NCBI GenBank assembly: GCA_017622115.1
Contig: JAGART010000037.1
Location: 1 to 5,722 of the forward strand
Source of the DNA: Clostridia bacterium
GTDB taxonomy: Bacteria; Bacillota; Clostridia; Christensenellales; UBA1242
Direction of reading: 5' to 3'
DNA length: 5,722 nucleotides
The notes beneath the pieces were generated by a model. The model saw only the letters and a list, made by a program, of their open reading frames with translations. It was not told the DNA's origin and ran no database searches. A program made the position numbers and the translations under genes. Positions 1 through 5,722 of the stretch are shown here, piece after piece. Every line of letters starts with the position of its first letter. Position 1 is the stretch's first letter.

Positions 1-864
1 GATAAAGTTTTTAGTTTAGGTGAAATCATAAGCTTACAAGGTACAGGCTATGCTTATACTTTGGGAGGAACTGTCGAATCTGTTTCAAAGATTACTACAC
101 AAGACCTTTTAGATTTTAGAAATCGTTTTTATACACCAGATAGAATTATCATAAGTGTATGCGGAAATATAACTATAGAAGATACTATAAATCTTGTGGC
201 GAAATATGTAGAACCTTATTGCGTTGGAGAAAGAGAACCTATTACTTATTGCCAACCTATACAAGATATAGATATAAAAGAAAGATTAAATTTTAGTAGT
301 AAAGAAACAGACCAAGTGTATGCTATGATTAATTTCCGTAGTATAAATAAATCTGCACCTGATATAACAGCATATAGTTTAGCAAAGATTGCATTAGGTT
401 CTACTATGACTTCTAGATTGTTTATAAAGTTAAGAGAAGAGCACGGTCTAGTGTATGCTATACATACTTATGCTTGTCTATATGGGGAATGCGGTATGAA
501 CTCTATTCACTTTATATCTAGTATTCAAAACTCAAAGAAAGCATTTGAATTAGTAAAAGAAACTGTTGCCCTCGCTCTTAAAGAGGGATTTACACAAGAA
601 GAATTAGATACTTGTAAGAATATAGCTAAAACAAGTTTAGCATTTTCTAATCAAACAATTACAGGTAAAGCAAATAGTAATACTAAATACTATATATACA
701 ATAATAAACTCTTTGATGTAAGTAATGAGATACAAAACATTGATAAGGTTACGTTAGAGGAAATGAACGAAGCATTCAATAAGTACTATGACTTTGATTA
801 CCTTACAGTAAGTATGGTGTCAAAAGAAAACAATTTAGATGTACTTAAATTGTTGGGTAAGTAA
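1..864 (+). CDS. M16-family zinc-peptidase-like protein (YmfH/MlpA type), 5'-truncated by the window edge
   Basis: The frame is already open at base 1 and runs 287 codons to TAA at 862-864. The TTG at position 61 is therefore an internal leucine, not a start. The visible part is the C-terminal two thirds of a roughly 420-residue single-chain M16 protein. Near residues 24-50 it has the family-typical stretch ending the catalytic domain (T-x-x-DLLDF-x-x-x-FYTPD-x-I-I, then a VCGNI strand). Residues about 133-157 hold the hallmark of the inactive C-terminal M16 domain: G-S-T-M-T-S-R-L-F followed by LREEHGLVYAI and an HTY strand. The zinc ligands (HxxEH and the downstream Glu) would lie left of the window, so whether the protein is active cannot be judged. 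In Bacillota such genes (ymfF/ymfH) lie close to spoIIIE, pgsA and recA, which fits the neighbours here. The physiological substrate is generally unknown. Family assignment is firm; the exact subfamily is inferred from context. Confidence 0.9.
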   Translation, partial: DKVFSLGEIISLQGTGYAYTLGGTVESVSKITTQDLLDFRNRFYTPDRIIISVCGNITIEDTINLVAKYVEPYCVGEREPITYCQPIQDIDIKERLNFSSKETDQVYAMINFRSINKSAPDITAYSLAKIALGSTMTSRLFIKLREEHGLVYAIHTYACLYGECGMNSIHFISSIQNSKKAFELVKETVALALKEGFTQEELDTCKNIAKTSLAFSNQTITGKANSNTKYYIYNNKLFDVSNEIQNIDKVTLEEMNEAFNKYYDFDYLTVSMVSKENNLDVLKLLGK

Positions 865-875
865 AAAAACTTACT

Positions 876-885
876 GCGGGGGCGG
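876..885 (+). other. GC-only decamer in an AT-rich intergenic region
   Basis: Ten consecutive G/C bases (GCGGGGGCGG) start 12 nt after the stop of the peptidase gene. They are immediately followed by an A/T-only run (AATTTTAAAAAAT). Just upstream, bases 857-862 and 869-874 form a weak 6-bp inverted repeat (GTAAGT/ACTTAC), but no T-tract follows it. I do not see a standard intrinsic terminator here. The decamer is not followed by a start codon, so it is not a ribosome binding site for any gene I can find. Function unknown. Confidence 0.4.
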
Positions 886-911
886 AATTTTAAAAAATCA
901 TAATGTTTTGT

Positions 912-940
912 TTGTGTTTTTTAGGAAAAAATGATATTAT
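912..940 (+). promoter_or_regulatory. Candidate sigma-A-type promoter with extended -10 for ftsK
   Basis: TGATATTAT at 932-940 matches the extended -10 pattern TGnTATAAT with one mismatch. A weak -35, TTGTGT at 912-917, lies 17 bp upstream of the hexamer. The predicted transcription start is about 947, giving a leader of around 33 nt before the TTG start at 980. The match is by eye only, but the extended -10 in the one sizeable gap upstream of ftsK makes it the obvious promoter for the ftsK-pgsA-cinA-like run. Confidence 0.5.
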
Positions 941-967
941 GTATTTATAGTAATTTTGCAAAAGGTT

Positions 968-982
968 GGGAGGTTGACTTTG
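968..982 (+). promoter_or_regulatory. Ribosome binding site that fixes the TTG start of ftsK
   Basis: GGGAGG at 968-973 is a strong Shine-Dalgarno sequence, six bases before TTG at 980-982. The other in-frame upstream TTG codons are worse: the one at 974 abuts the Shine-Dalgarno with no spacing, and the one at 956 has no purine-rich site ahead of it. No ATG occurs in frame before the first membrane segment. The start at 980 is therefore preferred over longer versions. Confidence 0.75.
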
Positions 983-3721
983 CAGAGATACACAAGCAGA
1001 CACGTTGAGTCGTCAAAAAATAGATTGAGCACAAGAGCAAAATGGGGAATTGCTCTTTTAAGTTGTTCCGTTTTCTTGTTGTTTTGTATTATTGTAAACT
1101 TTTTACCATTTATTCGTTCGTTTATATTAGGTACTTTTGGTTTGGCAACATATCCTGTATTAATCGTTACTGGAATTGTAGGCGGTTTAATGTTGACCAA
1201 AAAGAGATACACTATCGCTAAAAATTATGTATTTTCTTTAATAGGGTTATATTTTATCCTTATATGTGTGCTTCAAACTGCTCTGACTAATATTGCGATA
1301 TCAAATATGGGTGAGTATTTGTCTGTAACTTATGCCGATAAACTTACACCAGGTGGAGTGCTTGCAGGTATTTTCTCTTATGGTTTGGGTGCGTTAGTTA
1401 ATTATGTTGGTGCTTATATAGTATTTGGTATTTTAGCACTTATTTGTATTGCTTTTATGATTGATTATTATCTCAAATTAAAAGATTACAAAAAATTAAA
1501 TTCTAGGGCTGTATCATATCCTGTGCAAAATGATGCAAAGGTAGAGAGTACTTATATAGCAAAGCAAAAAGAAAAGAAAACTTTGTTTGAAAAATTAAAA
1601 GAACGTGAACCAAAGAAGAAAGAAGAAGATGTAAATATCACGTTGCAAACTAATAAATCAGAAGAACTAATAACTCACAATGGACAAGTTGAAAATGCAA
1701 ATGATAAATACGCAGAAAAAATCTTTGGTAGCGATTATGCAACTTTGAGTAATAAGGCTGAACCAAAACAACAAAATGAAGAACCTTTTACTATTCATCA
1801 ATTTATAAATCAAGCAAAAGAAAATTCATTTGAAAACTTTAATAAAAAATACGAGCAACAAGAATTTCCAATTTCTCAAAAATTTCAACCTGCTCAAAAC
1901 TTTAATCCAAATCAAAATTATAATTTTTCAAATAATCAACAAAGTTTTGTTCAACCTCAACCACAATCTCAATTTCAACAGCAAAAACCAATGCCAGAGC
2001 ATTTTGCTGCTGATTTAAAATTAGAACCGCTTCAACCTTTCCAACCTCAAAATACTAATTTTCAAAACAACACAAATTCATTTGAGGATATTTCAAAGAT
2101 TATTGATGAAGTAAAACCAATAAACAATACTTTTAAAAGTGATTTTGGTCAAGAAATAAAACCAAAACAAAAAGAAGTAAAACACGAGCAGTTAGAAATG
2201 TCGCAAACGAAACCTACTACAAGTCCGACAACGGTTTACAGAAAACCCAGTCCTTATGTAAGACCTCCTTTAAATTTGTTGACTACTATTTCTAGTAAGT
2301 TAGAAGAAAATGAAGCAGACTTTAAAGAGAATGCTCAAATTTTGGAAGAAACTTTGGACAGTTTTAAAATTTCTGCCGTTGTAGAAAGTGTTGTACAAGG
2401 CCCTGCTGTTACTCGATACGAAATCAAAATGCCAGCAGGTATCTCTGTAAACAAAATCAAACAACACTCTGACGATATTGCTATGATGATGCGTTCTGTC
2501 GGTGGTGTTAGAATTGAAGCTCCAATTCCGGGTAAAAATTTGGTAGGTATTGAGTTGCCTAACAAAAAAATTGCAACAACCGGTTTGCGTGATGTTATTG
2601 ATGCGCCAGAATTCCATAATTCAAAATCTGCTATGCCGTTTGCTTTGGGTAAAAATATTTCTGGTTCTATAAAAATTTGTGATTTGGCATCTATGCCACA
2701 CTTGTTGATTGCTGGTAGTACTGGTTCTGGTAAGAGTGTGTGCTTAAACATTATTATTGTTAGTTTGTTGTATAAAATGGGTCCAGACGATTTAAAACTT
2801 ATCCTTATCGACCCAAAACGTGTGGAATTTTCAAGTTATAATGGTTTACCACATTTGCTTACACCAGAAGCAATTTGCAATCCAAAACAAGCATTAAATG
2901 CTTTTGACTGGGCAATAGGTGAGATGGATAAACGTTTCAGTACTTTCCAACAATTAAAAGTTAGAAACTTTGAAGAATATAATTCTCTTGAAGCAGTGTA
3001 TAAAGGTAAAGAGCCTAAACTACCTAGAATTGTAATTATCGTAGATGAGTTGGCGGACTTAATGTCTTTTGCAAAAAAAGATATAGAAGACAAAATTATG
3101 CGTATTGCTCAACTTGCTCGTGCTGCGGGTATTCACTTGGTACTTGCTACTCAAAGACCTTCTGTTGATGTTATTACTGGTACTATTAAAACAAACTTGC
3201 CATCTCGTATTGCATTCTCATTGAATAGTTATCAAGACTCTATGACAATTATCAACCAAGGTGGTGCAGAAAAACTTTTGGGTAAAGGTGATATGTTGTA
3301 CTTCCCTCAAAACTTGCCAGAGCCAGTACGTATTCAATGTCCTTTCTTAAATAACAATGAAGTACAAAATATTGTTGACTTTATCATAAATAACAACGAT
3401 AATATAGTTGATGAGGCATTAGTACGCCAAATTTTAGATGGTAAGGGAAGTAACAACTCAAATAACAGTGATGATAGCAGTGATGGTATTGAGTATGACC
3501 CAATTTTACCAAAAGCATTATTTGATTTTATTAAATCAGGAAATGCTTCAATTTCTGCAATTCAACGTAGATATGCGGTAGGTTATGCACGTGCTGCTAG
3601 AATTGTTGACCAAATGGAAATGAACGGATTTATCTCACCTGCTGATGGTACAAACAAACGTAAAGTTTTAATTGATGAGATGAGATATAACGAACTATTT
3701 TCAGATGGAATGATGGACTAA
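980..3721 (+). CDS. ftsK: DNA translocase FtsK/SpoIIIE, membrane-anchored
   Basis: This is a 913-residue ATP-driven DNA pump that moves chromosomal DNA across the division septum. Residues about 22-45, 48-72, 83-102 and 142-161 are four hydrophobic membrane segments. A charged, then Gln/Asn-rich linker follows to about residue 400. The motor starts near residue 426 (YVRPPLNLL) and contains the alpha-domain signatures GPAVTRYE and RIEAPIPGKN. Walker A is GSTGSGKS at 579-586; Walker B is IVIIVDELADL with the DE pair at 689-690; LARAAGIHLVLATQRPS follows. A short Asn/Ser/Asp spacer leads to the gamma winged helix (about 840-900) with QRRYAVGYARAARIVDQM, the DNA-sequence-reading module. One oddity is Met755 in DSMTII, where close relatives normally have Arg (DSRTI). 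The gene lies 30 nt upstream of pgsA. Whether it acts in vegetative division (FtsK) or sporulation (SpoIIIE) cannot be decided from sequence alone. Confidence 0.97.
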   Translation: MQRYTSRHVESSKNRLSTRAKWGIALLSCSVFLLFCIIVNFLPFIRSFILGTFGLATYPVLIVTGIVGGLMLTKKRYTIAKNYVFSLIGLYFILICVLQTALTNIAISNMGEYLSVTYADKLTPGGVLAGIFSYGLGALVNYVGAYIVFGILALICIAFMIDYYLKLKDYKKLNSRAVSYPVQNDAKVESTYIAKQKEKKTLFEKLKEREPKKKEEDVNITLQTNKSEELITHNGQVENANDKYAEKIFGSDYATLSNKAEPKQQNEEPFTIHQFINQAKENSFENFNKKYEQQEFPISQKFQPAQNFNPNQNYNFSNNQQSFVQPQPQSQFQQQKPMPEHFAADLKLEPLQPFQPQNTNFQNNTNSFEDISKIIDEVKPINNTFKSDFGQEIKPKQKEVKHEQLEMSQTKPTTSPTTVYRKPSPYVRPPLNLLTTISSKLEENEADFKENAQILEETLDSFKISAVVESVVQGPAVTRYEIKMPAGISVNKIKQHSDDIAMMMRSVGGVRIEAPIPGKNLVGIELPNKKIATTGLRDVIDAPEFHNSKSAMPFALGKNISGSIKICDLASMPHLLIAGSTGSGKSVCLNIIIVSLLYKMGPDDLKLILIDPKRVEFSSYNGLPHLLTPEAICNPKQALNAFDWAIGEMDKRFSTFQQLKVRNFEEYNSLEAVYKGKEPKLPRIVIIVDELADLMSFAKKDIEDKIMRIAQLARAAGIHLVLATQRPSVDVITGTIKTNLPSRIAFSLNSYQDSMTIINQGGAEKLLGKGDMLYFPQNLPEPVRIQCPFLNNNEVQNIVDFIINNNDNIVDEALVRQILDGKGSNNSNNSDDSSDGIEYDPILPKALFDFIKSGNASISAIQRRYAVGYARAARIVDQMEMNGFISPADGTNKRKVLIDEMRYNELFSDGMMD

Positions 3722-3740
3722 TATTTAACATTAAGATAAA

Positions 3741-3754
3741 AAGAGGCTTTTATG
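3741..3754 (+). promoter_or_regulatory. Ribosome binding site and ATG start of pgsA
   Basis: AAGAGG at 3741-3746 sits five bases before ATG at 3752. The ftsK stop ends at 3721 and the 30-nt gap contains no hairpin or promoter that I can see, so translation of pgsA probably uses the ftsK transcript. Confidence 0.7.
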
Positions 3755-4357
3755 AATTTACCGAATAAGATTTCATTTTTAAGAATAATTTTAGTGCCTA
3801 TTATGATGTTTTGCTATTTAGCAACTTTTATCCCTTATGGAAAAGTTATTGCAGTAGTGTTATTTATTATTGCTGCTTTGACTGATTTATTTGATGGTAA
3901 AATTGCACGCAAACGTGGTTTAGTTACAGATTTAGGCAAACTATTAGACCCTTTGGCTGATAAAATGCTTTATACTTGTACATTGTTTTTAATCGTTATA
4001 GATGGCACTATTGCTGCTCCTTGGGGAATTTTAGTTTTAACAATTATATTTATTAGAGATAGTTTGGTAAACGGAATTAGACAAGTAGGGGCTTCAAAGG
4101 GTGTAGTTGTTTCTGCTGTTTGGAGTGGAAAATTTAAATCTGTTTTAATCTATATTTTTATTCCTATGTTTATGTTTATTTCACAAGGCTTGTTTGTAGA
4201 TACTGGTTATGTTGCGTGCGATATTATAAATCAAATTTTAGTTATTTGTGCTTATGTTGTAATGGGGTGTGCTGCACTGGCTACAATTTGGTCTGCTGTG
4301 GATTATACTGTAAAAAATAAAGATGTTTTGATGTCTAAACCTAATACAGAAGAATAA
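3752..4357 (+). CDS. pgsA: CDP-diacylglycerol--glycerol-3-phosphate 3-phosphatidyltransferase (PGP synthase)
   Basis: This 201-residue integral membrane enzyme transfers the phosphatidyl group from CDP-diacylglycerol to sn-glycerol 3-phosphate. The product is phosphatidylglycerophosphate, the committed precursor of phosphatidylglycerol and cardiolipin. The complete CDP-alcohol phosphotransferase motif D-x2-DG-x2-AR-x8-G-x3-D-x3-D is present: Asp45, Asp48-Gly49, Ala52-Arg53, Gly62, Asp66 and Asp70. PgsA-type features follow: IRD at 101-103, GIRQVGASKG at 108-117, and W-S-G-K-F-K at 124-129, where basic residues are expected to bind the glycerol phosphate. Several hydrophobic segments (about 12-27, 31-44, 73-83, 88-101, 131-146 and 160-185) fit the six-helix fold. 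Length is normal. The C-terminal 15 residues are polar and probably cytosolic. Position upstream of the cinA site and recA is the usual Bacillota arrangement. The glycerol-phosphate enzyme is strongly preferred over a serine or inositol family member because of these motifs and the context. Confidence 0.95.
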   Translation: MNLPNKISFLRIILVPIMMFCYLATFIPYGKVIAVVLFIIAALTDLFDGKIARKRGLVTDLGKLLDPLADKMLYTCTLFLIVIDGTIAAPWGILVLTIIFIRDSLVNGIRQVGASKGVVVSAVWSGKFKSVLIYIFIPMFMFISQGLFVDTGYVACDIINQILVICAYVVMGCAALATIWSAVDYTVKNKDVLMSKPNTEE

Positions 4358-4361
4358 AAAT

Positions 4362-4375
4362 AGGGAAATTAAATG
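4362..4375 (+). promoter_or_regulatory. Ribosome binding site and ATG start of the cinA-like gene
   Basis: AGGGA at 4362-4366 lies six bases before ATG at 4373-4375. The gap from the pgsA stop is only 15 nt, so the two genes are almost certainly co-transcribed. Confidence 0.65.
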
Positions 4376-5341
4376 GAATCTTCACTAATTATTATAGATA
4401 AATTTTATGCAGAAAAAGATTTACCAATACAGTTGCTTTTAAAAAAGTTTACTAGTGTTGGTTGCAAATTTGATTGTGTTCATTTAGTTAATTTTGATAT
4501 AGATTCAAATACTTTAATTAAATTATTTAATAAAAATACAATAATAGCCGTTCCTTTTAGTGAAACGGCTACTTTGCATTTTATAAAACTTGCAACAGAC
4601 CAGTATTTTGCACCACACTATGACACTTGTTTTTTTGGCTATACTATATGTAATGGAATTAATAAATGCTGTATTGTTGATTCTACTTTAAATAATTTAG
4701 AAGAAGCACTTGACTATAACTTGTTACAAAAAATATTTAATACAGAAAATTCATTTTGTTTCAAATTTTTTGGTGCTACAAAATCAAAAATAATAGATAC
4801 AATAAACTCAATTCAAAGTAGCCAAATGTTTGATTTAACTTGTTATGACGAATTTGGTGATATACAAGTTTGCTTTATTCCAAAGACTGACAATCAAATG
4901 CTTATTGAAGAATTTAAAAGACAACTTTTTGAGATTTTAGGTAATTTTATTTATGTTGATGAACCACTTACTTTGAGTCAATGTTTTGCTCATTTATTAA
5001 ATTTAAGAAAAATTAAATTAGGTTATCAAGATAATTATACAAGTGGTGAATTTGAAAAATTTATTGTAAATATTCCTAATAATCGTCAATATTGTATTAA
5101 TTTGGTAAATGAAGAATTTTCTTCACTAGAAGCAACAAAGAAATATATGTTTGACAATAATTTTGATATGCTTTTGTTGATTACTCCTATTCAACAGGGG
5201 AGTAGAATTACAATACTAAACGAAGTTAGTGAAAAAATTTTTGACTTCGTTGCTACAAACGACCTAAATTTTAATCGTAAATATACTTGCAATTTGGCAA
5301 TAGCAAAAATTTTGCAGAAATTACGTAAAAACGCTTTATAA
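4373..5341 (+). CDS. Degenerate CinA-like protein (MoCF-like, KH-like and PncC-like regions without catalytic motifs)
   Basis: The 322-residue product occupies the cinA position between pgsA and recA. CinA normally has about 410-420 residues: an N-terminal MoCF-like domain (ADP-ribose/CoA pyrophosphatase activity in some members), a KH-like middle region, and a C-terminal PncC domain (nicotinamide mononucleotide deamidase). The middle is the clearest match: FKFFG at 130-134 fits the family's LRFFG, a strand resembling its anti-parallel sheet follows, and [13 protein letters not shown] at 189-201 fits the usual LGDYIYG-x-x-x-x-TL. The N-terminal part (1-127) keeps an alternating strand/helix outline but has AVPFSETAT at 59-67 where GGLGPT is expected, and no PGPPSEM. 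In the C-terminal part (about 199-322) the ESCTGG nucleophile loop is replaced by QDNYTSGEF (219-227) and TGIAGP by TPIQQG (271-276). The protein has 12 cysteines. It is an intact frame with its own ribosome binding site, so it looks like a maintained but probably non-enzymatic relative. Homology is inferred by eye from position and middle-region motifs; function is unknown. Confidence 0.7.
   Translation: MESSLIIIDKFYAEKDLPIQLLLKKFTSVGCKFDCVHLVNFDIDSNTLIKLFNKNTIIAVPFSETATLHFIKLATDQYFAPHYDTCFFGYTICNGINKCCIVDSTLNNLEEALDYNLLQKIFNTENSFCFKFFGATKSKIIDTINSIQSSQMFDLTCYDEFGDIQVCFIPKTDNQMLIEEFKRQLFEILGNFIYVDEPLTLSQCFAHLLNLRKIKLGYQDNYTSGEFEKFIVNIPNNRQYCINLVNEEFSSLEATKKYMFDNNFDMLLLITPIQQGSRITILNEVSEKIFDFVATNDLNFNRKYTCNLAIAKILQKLRKNAL
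4545..4571. repeat. Perfect 8-bp inverted repeat inside the cinA-like gene
   Basis: TAGCCGTT at 4545-4552 and AACGGCTA at 4564-4571 are exact reverse complements around an 11-base loop. It is one of the few GC-containing stems in the window. On the + strand no clean T-tract follows. On the - strand the stem is followed by a T-rich stretch (TTATTGTATTTTTATT), but no gene is transcribed in that direction here. It may be chance, an mRNA hairpin, or a weak terminator for antisense transcription. Confidence 0.4.
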
Positions 5342-5363
5342 ATTCGAACAAATGGTGTATAAT
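5335..5363 (+). promoter_or_regulatory. recA promoter
   Basis: A perfect -10 hexamer, TATAAT at 5358-5363, is preceded at 17 bp by TTTATA (5335-5340), which matches four of six bases of the -35 consensus TTGACA. The -35 overlaps the stop codon of the upstream gene. The predicted transcription start is about 5370, giving a leader of around 24 nt. recA can therefore be transcribed independently of the upstream genes. Confidence 0.65.
5345..5358. promoter_or_regulatory. Degenerate SOS (LexA/DinR) box candidate
   Basis: CGAACAAATGGTGT resembles the Bacillota SOS box core GAAC-N4-GTTC. The left half (CGAAC) is perfect, while the right half (GGTG versus GTTC) matches two of four core positions. 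It lies exactly between the -35 and -10 of recA, where LexA would block RNA polymerase. The imperfect right half keeps confidence low. Confidence 0.35.
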
Positions 5364-5380
5364 ACGTTTGTAAAACACCA
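5353..5380. promoter_or_regulatory. Perfect inverted repeat (TGGTGT-N16-ACACCA) spanning the recA -10
   Basis: TGGTGT at 5353-5358 and ACACCA at 5375-5380 are exact reverse complements. Their centres are 22 bp apart, about two helical turns. The left arm runs into the -10 hexamer and so lies upstream of the predicted transcription start. A hairpin in the recA message from this promoter is therefore impossible, and a DNA operator for a dimeric repressor is the more natural reading. A second, looser repeat, ACAAA (5348-5352) and TTTGT (5367-5371), also brackets the -10. Confidence 0.4.
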
Positions 5381-5396
5381 AAGGAGAACGAAATTG
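5381..5396 (+). promoter_or_regulatory. Strong ribosome binding site fixing the TTG start of recA
   Basis: AAGGAG at 5381-5386 is a near-ideal Shine-Dalgarno sequence, seven bases before TTG at 5394-5396. The next in-frame ATG (5433) is inside the conserved N-terminal helix and has no comparable site, so the TTG is the start. Confidence 0.8.
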
Positions 5397-5722
5397 GAAG
5401 ATAAAGAAAAAGCAAAAAATTTAGAGCAACTTATGGCTCAAATTGAGAAACAATTTGGTAAAGGTTCTATTATGAGATTGGGCGACAATGTGCATCAAGC
5501 CGTTGATGTTATTCCAACAGGTTGTTTAACTCTTGACTTGGCTTTGGGTATTGGTGGTATGCCTCGTGGTCGTGTGGTAGAAATTTATGGCCCAGAATCA
5601 TCAGGTAAAACAACAGTTGCTTTGCACGTAGTTGCAGAAGCCCAAAAGATGGGCTGTACAGCGGCATTTATAGATGCAGAACACGCTCTTGACCCTGTAT
5701 ACGCAAAAAATCTTGGCGTTGA
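5394..5722 (+). CDS. recA: Recombinase RecA, N-terminal part, cut by the right window edge
   Basis: The frame opens with TTG and remains open to the window end, giving 109 full codons of an expected 340-360. RecA polymerises on single-stranded DNA, drives homologous strand exchange and stimulates LexA self-cleavage. The N-terminal oligomerisation helix contains [21 protein letters not shown] (residues about 10-30, typical of RecA). The conserved IPTG-x-L-x-LD-x-ALGIGG-x-PRGR segment occupies residues 40-60. Walker [10 protein letters not shown], is at 66-74. [11 protein letters not shown] at 91-101 carries the catalytic Glu96, the same number as in E. coli. No changes from the family pattern are visible. 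The neighbourhood (pgsA, cinA position, recA) is the classic Bacillota order. Identification is certain; only the C-terminal two thirds are unseen. Confidence 0.98.
   Translation, partial: MEDKEKAKNLEQLMAQIEKQFGKGSIMRLGDNVHQAVDVIPTGCLTLDLALGIGGMPRGRVVEIYGPESSGKTTVALHVVAEAQKMGCTAAFIDAEHALDPVYAKNLGV

Noticed and set aside
61..63. TTG at 61 as the start of the M16-like gene
   Set aside because: The same frame is open to base 1 and its first 20 codons encode residues that fit the M16 fold upstream of this point, so the gene is truncated by the window rather than starting here.
570..588. Short inverted repeat CCCTC/GAGGG inside the M16-like gene
   Set aside because: Only five base pairs within well-conserved coding sequence; expected by chance.
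856..875. Intrinsic terminator after the M16-like gene
   Set aside because: The GTAAGT/ACTTAC stem is only six weak base pairs with an A-only loop and is followed by G-rich sequence instead of a T-tract.
937..1212. A 91-codon - strand frame over the ftsK 5' end
   Set aside because: It overlaps the candidate promoter, the ribosome binding site and the first membrane segments of ftsK, and resembles no known protein.
1830..2018. A 62-codon open frame on the + strand inside ftsK
   Set aside because: It is an out-of-frame reading of the AT-rich Gln/Asn linker, gives a Lys/Asn/Ile/Leu-rich peptide, and has no ribosome binding site; it is a composition artefact.
2300..3093. Three open frames on the - strand opposite the FtsK motor
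   Set aside because: They lie antisense to highly conserved motor codons, have no recognisable domains or start signals, and are explained by the coding bias of ftsK.
5191..5415. A 74-codon - strand frame across the cinA-like end and recA start
   Set aside because: It runs antisense through the recA promoter and start region, has no ribosome binding site and its sequence is low-complexity hydrophobic; a shadow frame.

Overview
The window is about 5.7 kb of AT-rich bacterial DNA (roughly 30% G+C by eye), densely coded on the + strand. It uses the standard bacterial code: all four stop codons visible are TAA and tryptophan is TGG. Purine-rich Shine-Dalgarno sites, two TTG starts and the gene order pgsA - cinA position - recA, preceded by an FtsK/SpoIIIE translocase and an M16 peptidase, point to a low-GC Bacillota (Firmicutes) organism. 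A poorly characterised Clostridia-like lineage is the best guess; a genus cannot be named from the sequence.

Layout: (1) positions 1-864 hold the C-terminal part of an M16-family zinc-peptidase-like protein (YmfH/MlpA type), cut by the left edge. (2) 865-979 is an intergenic stretch with a GC-only decamer and a good candidate promoter. (3) 980-3721 encodes a complete membrane-anchored DNA translocase (FtsK/SpoIIIE) with four membrane segments, a long Gln/Asn-rich linker, the motor and a C-terminal winged-helix gamma domain. (4) 3752-4357 encodes phosphatidylglycerophosphate synthase PgsA with an intact CDP-alcohol phosphotransferase motif. (5) 4373-5341 encodes a 322-residue protein in the place where relatives carry cinA. 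It follows the CinA domain order but has lost the recognisable catalytic motifs of both enzyme domains. (6) 5342-5393 is a short recA control region with a perfect TATAAT, a perfect 6-bp inverted repeat and a degenerate SOS-box-like sequence. (7) 5394 to the right edge is the start of recA, with Walker A and the catalytic glutamate present.

The genes from ftsK through the cinA-like gene are separated by only 30 and 15 nt, each with its own ribosome binding site, so they probably form one transcription unit from the promoter near 912-940; recA appears to have its own promoter as well. Functionally this is a housekeeping cluster: chromosome translocation at the septum, anionic phospholipid synthesis, and recombination/DNA repair.

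I found no mobile element, CRISPR array, tRNA or rRNA, and no convincing new multi-gene system. The two items most worth following up are the degenerate CinA-like protein and the palindromic recA promoter.
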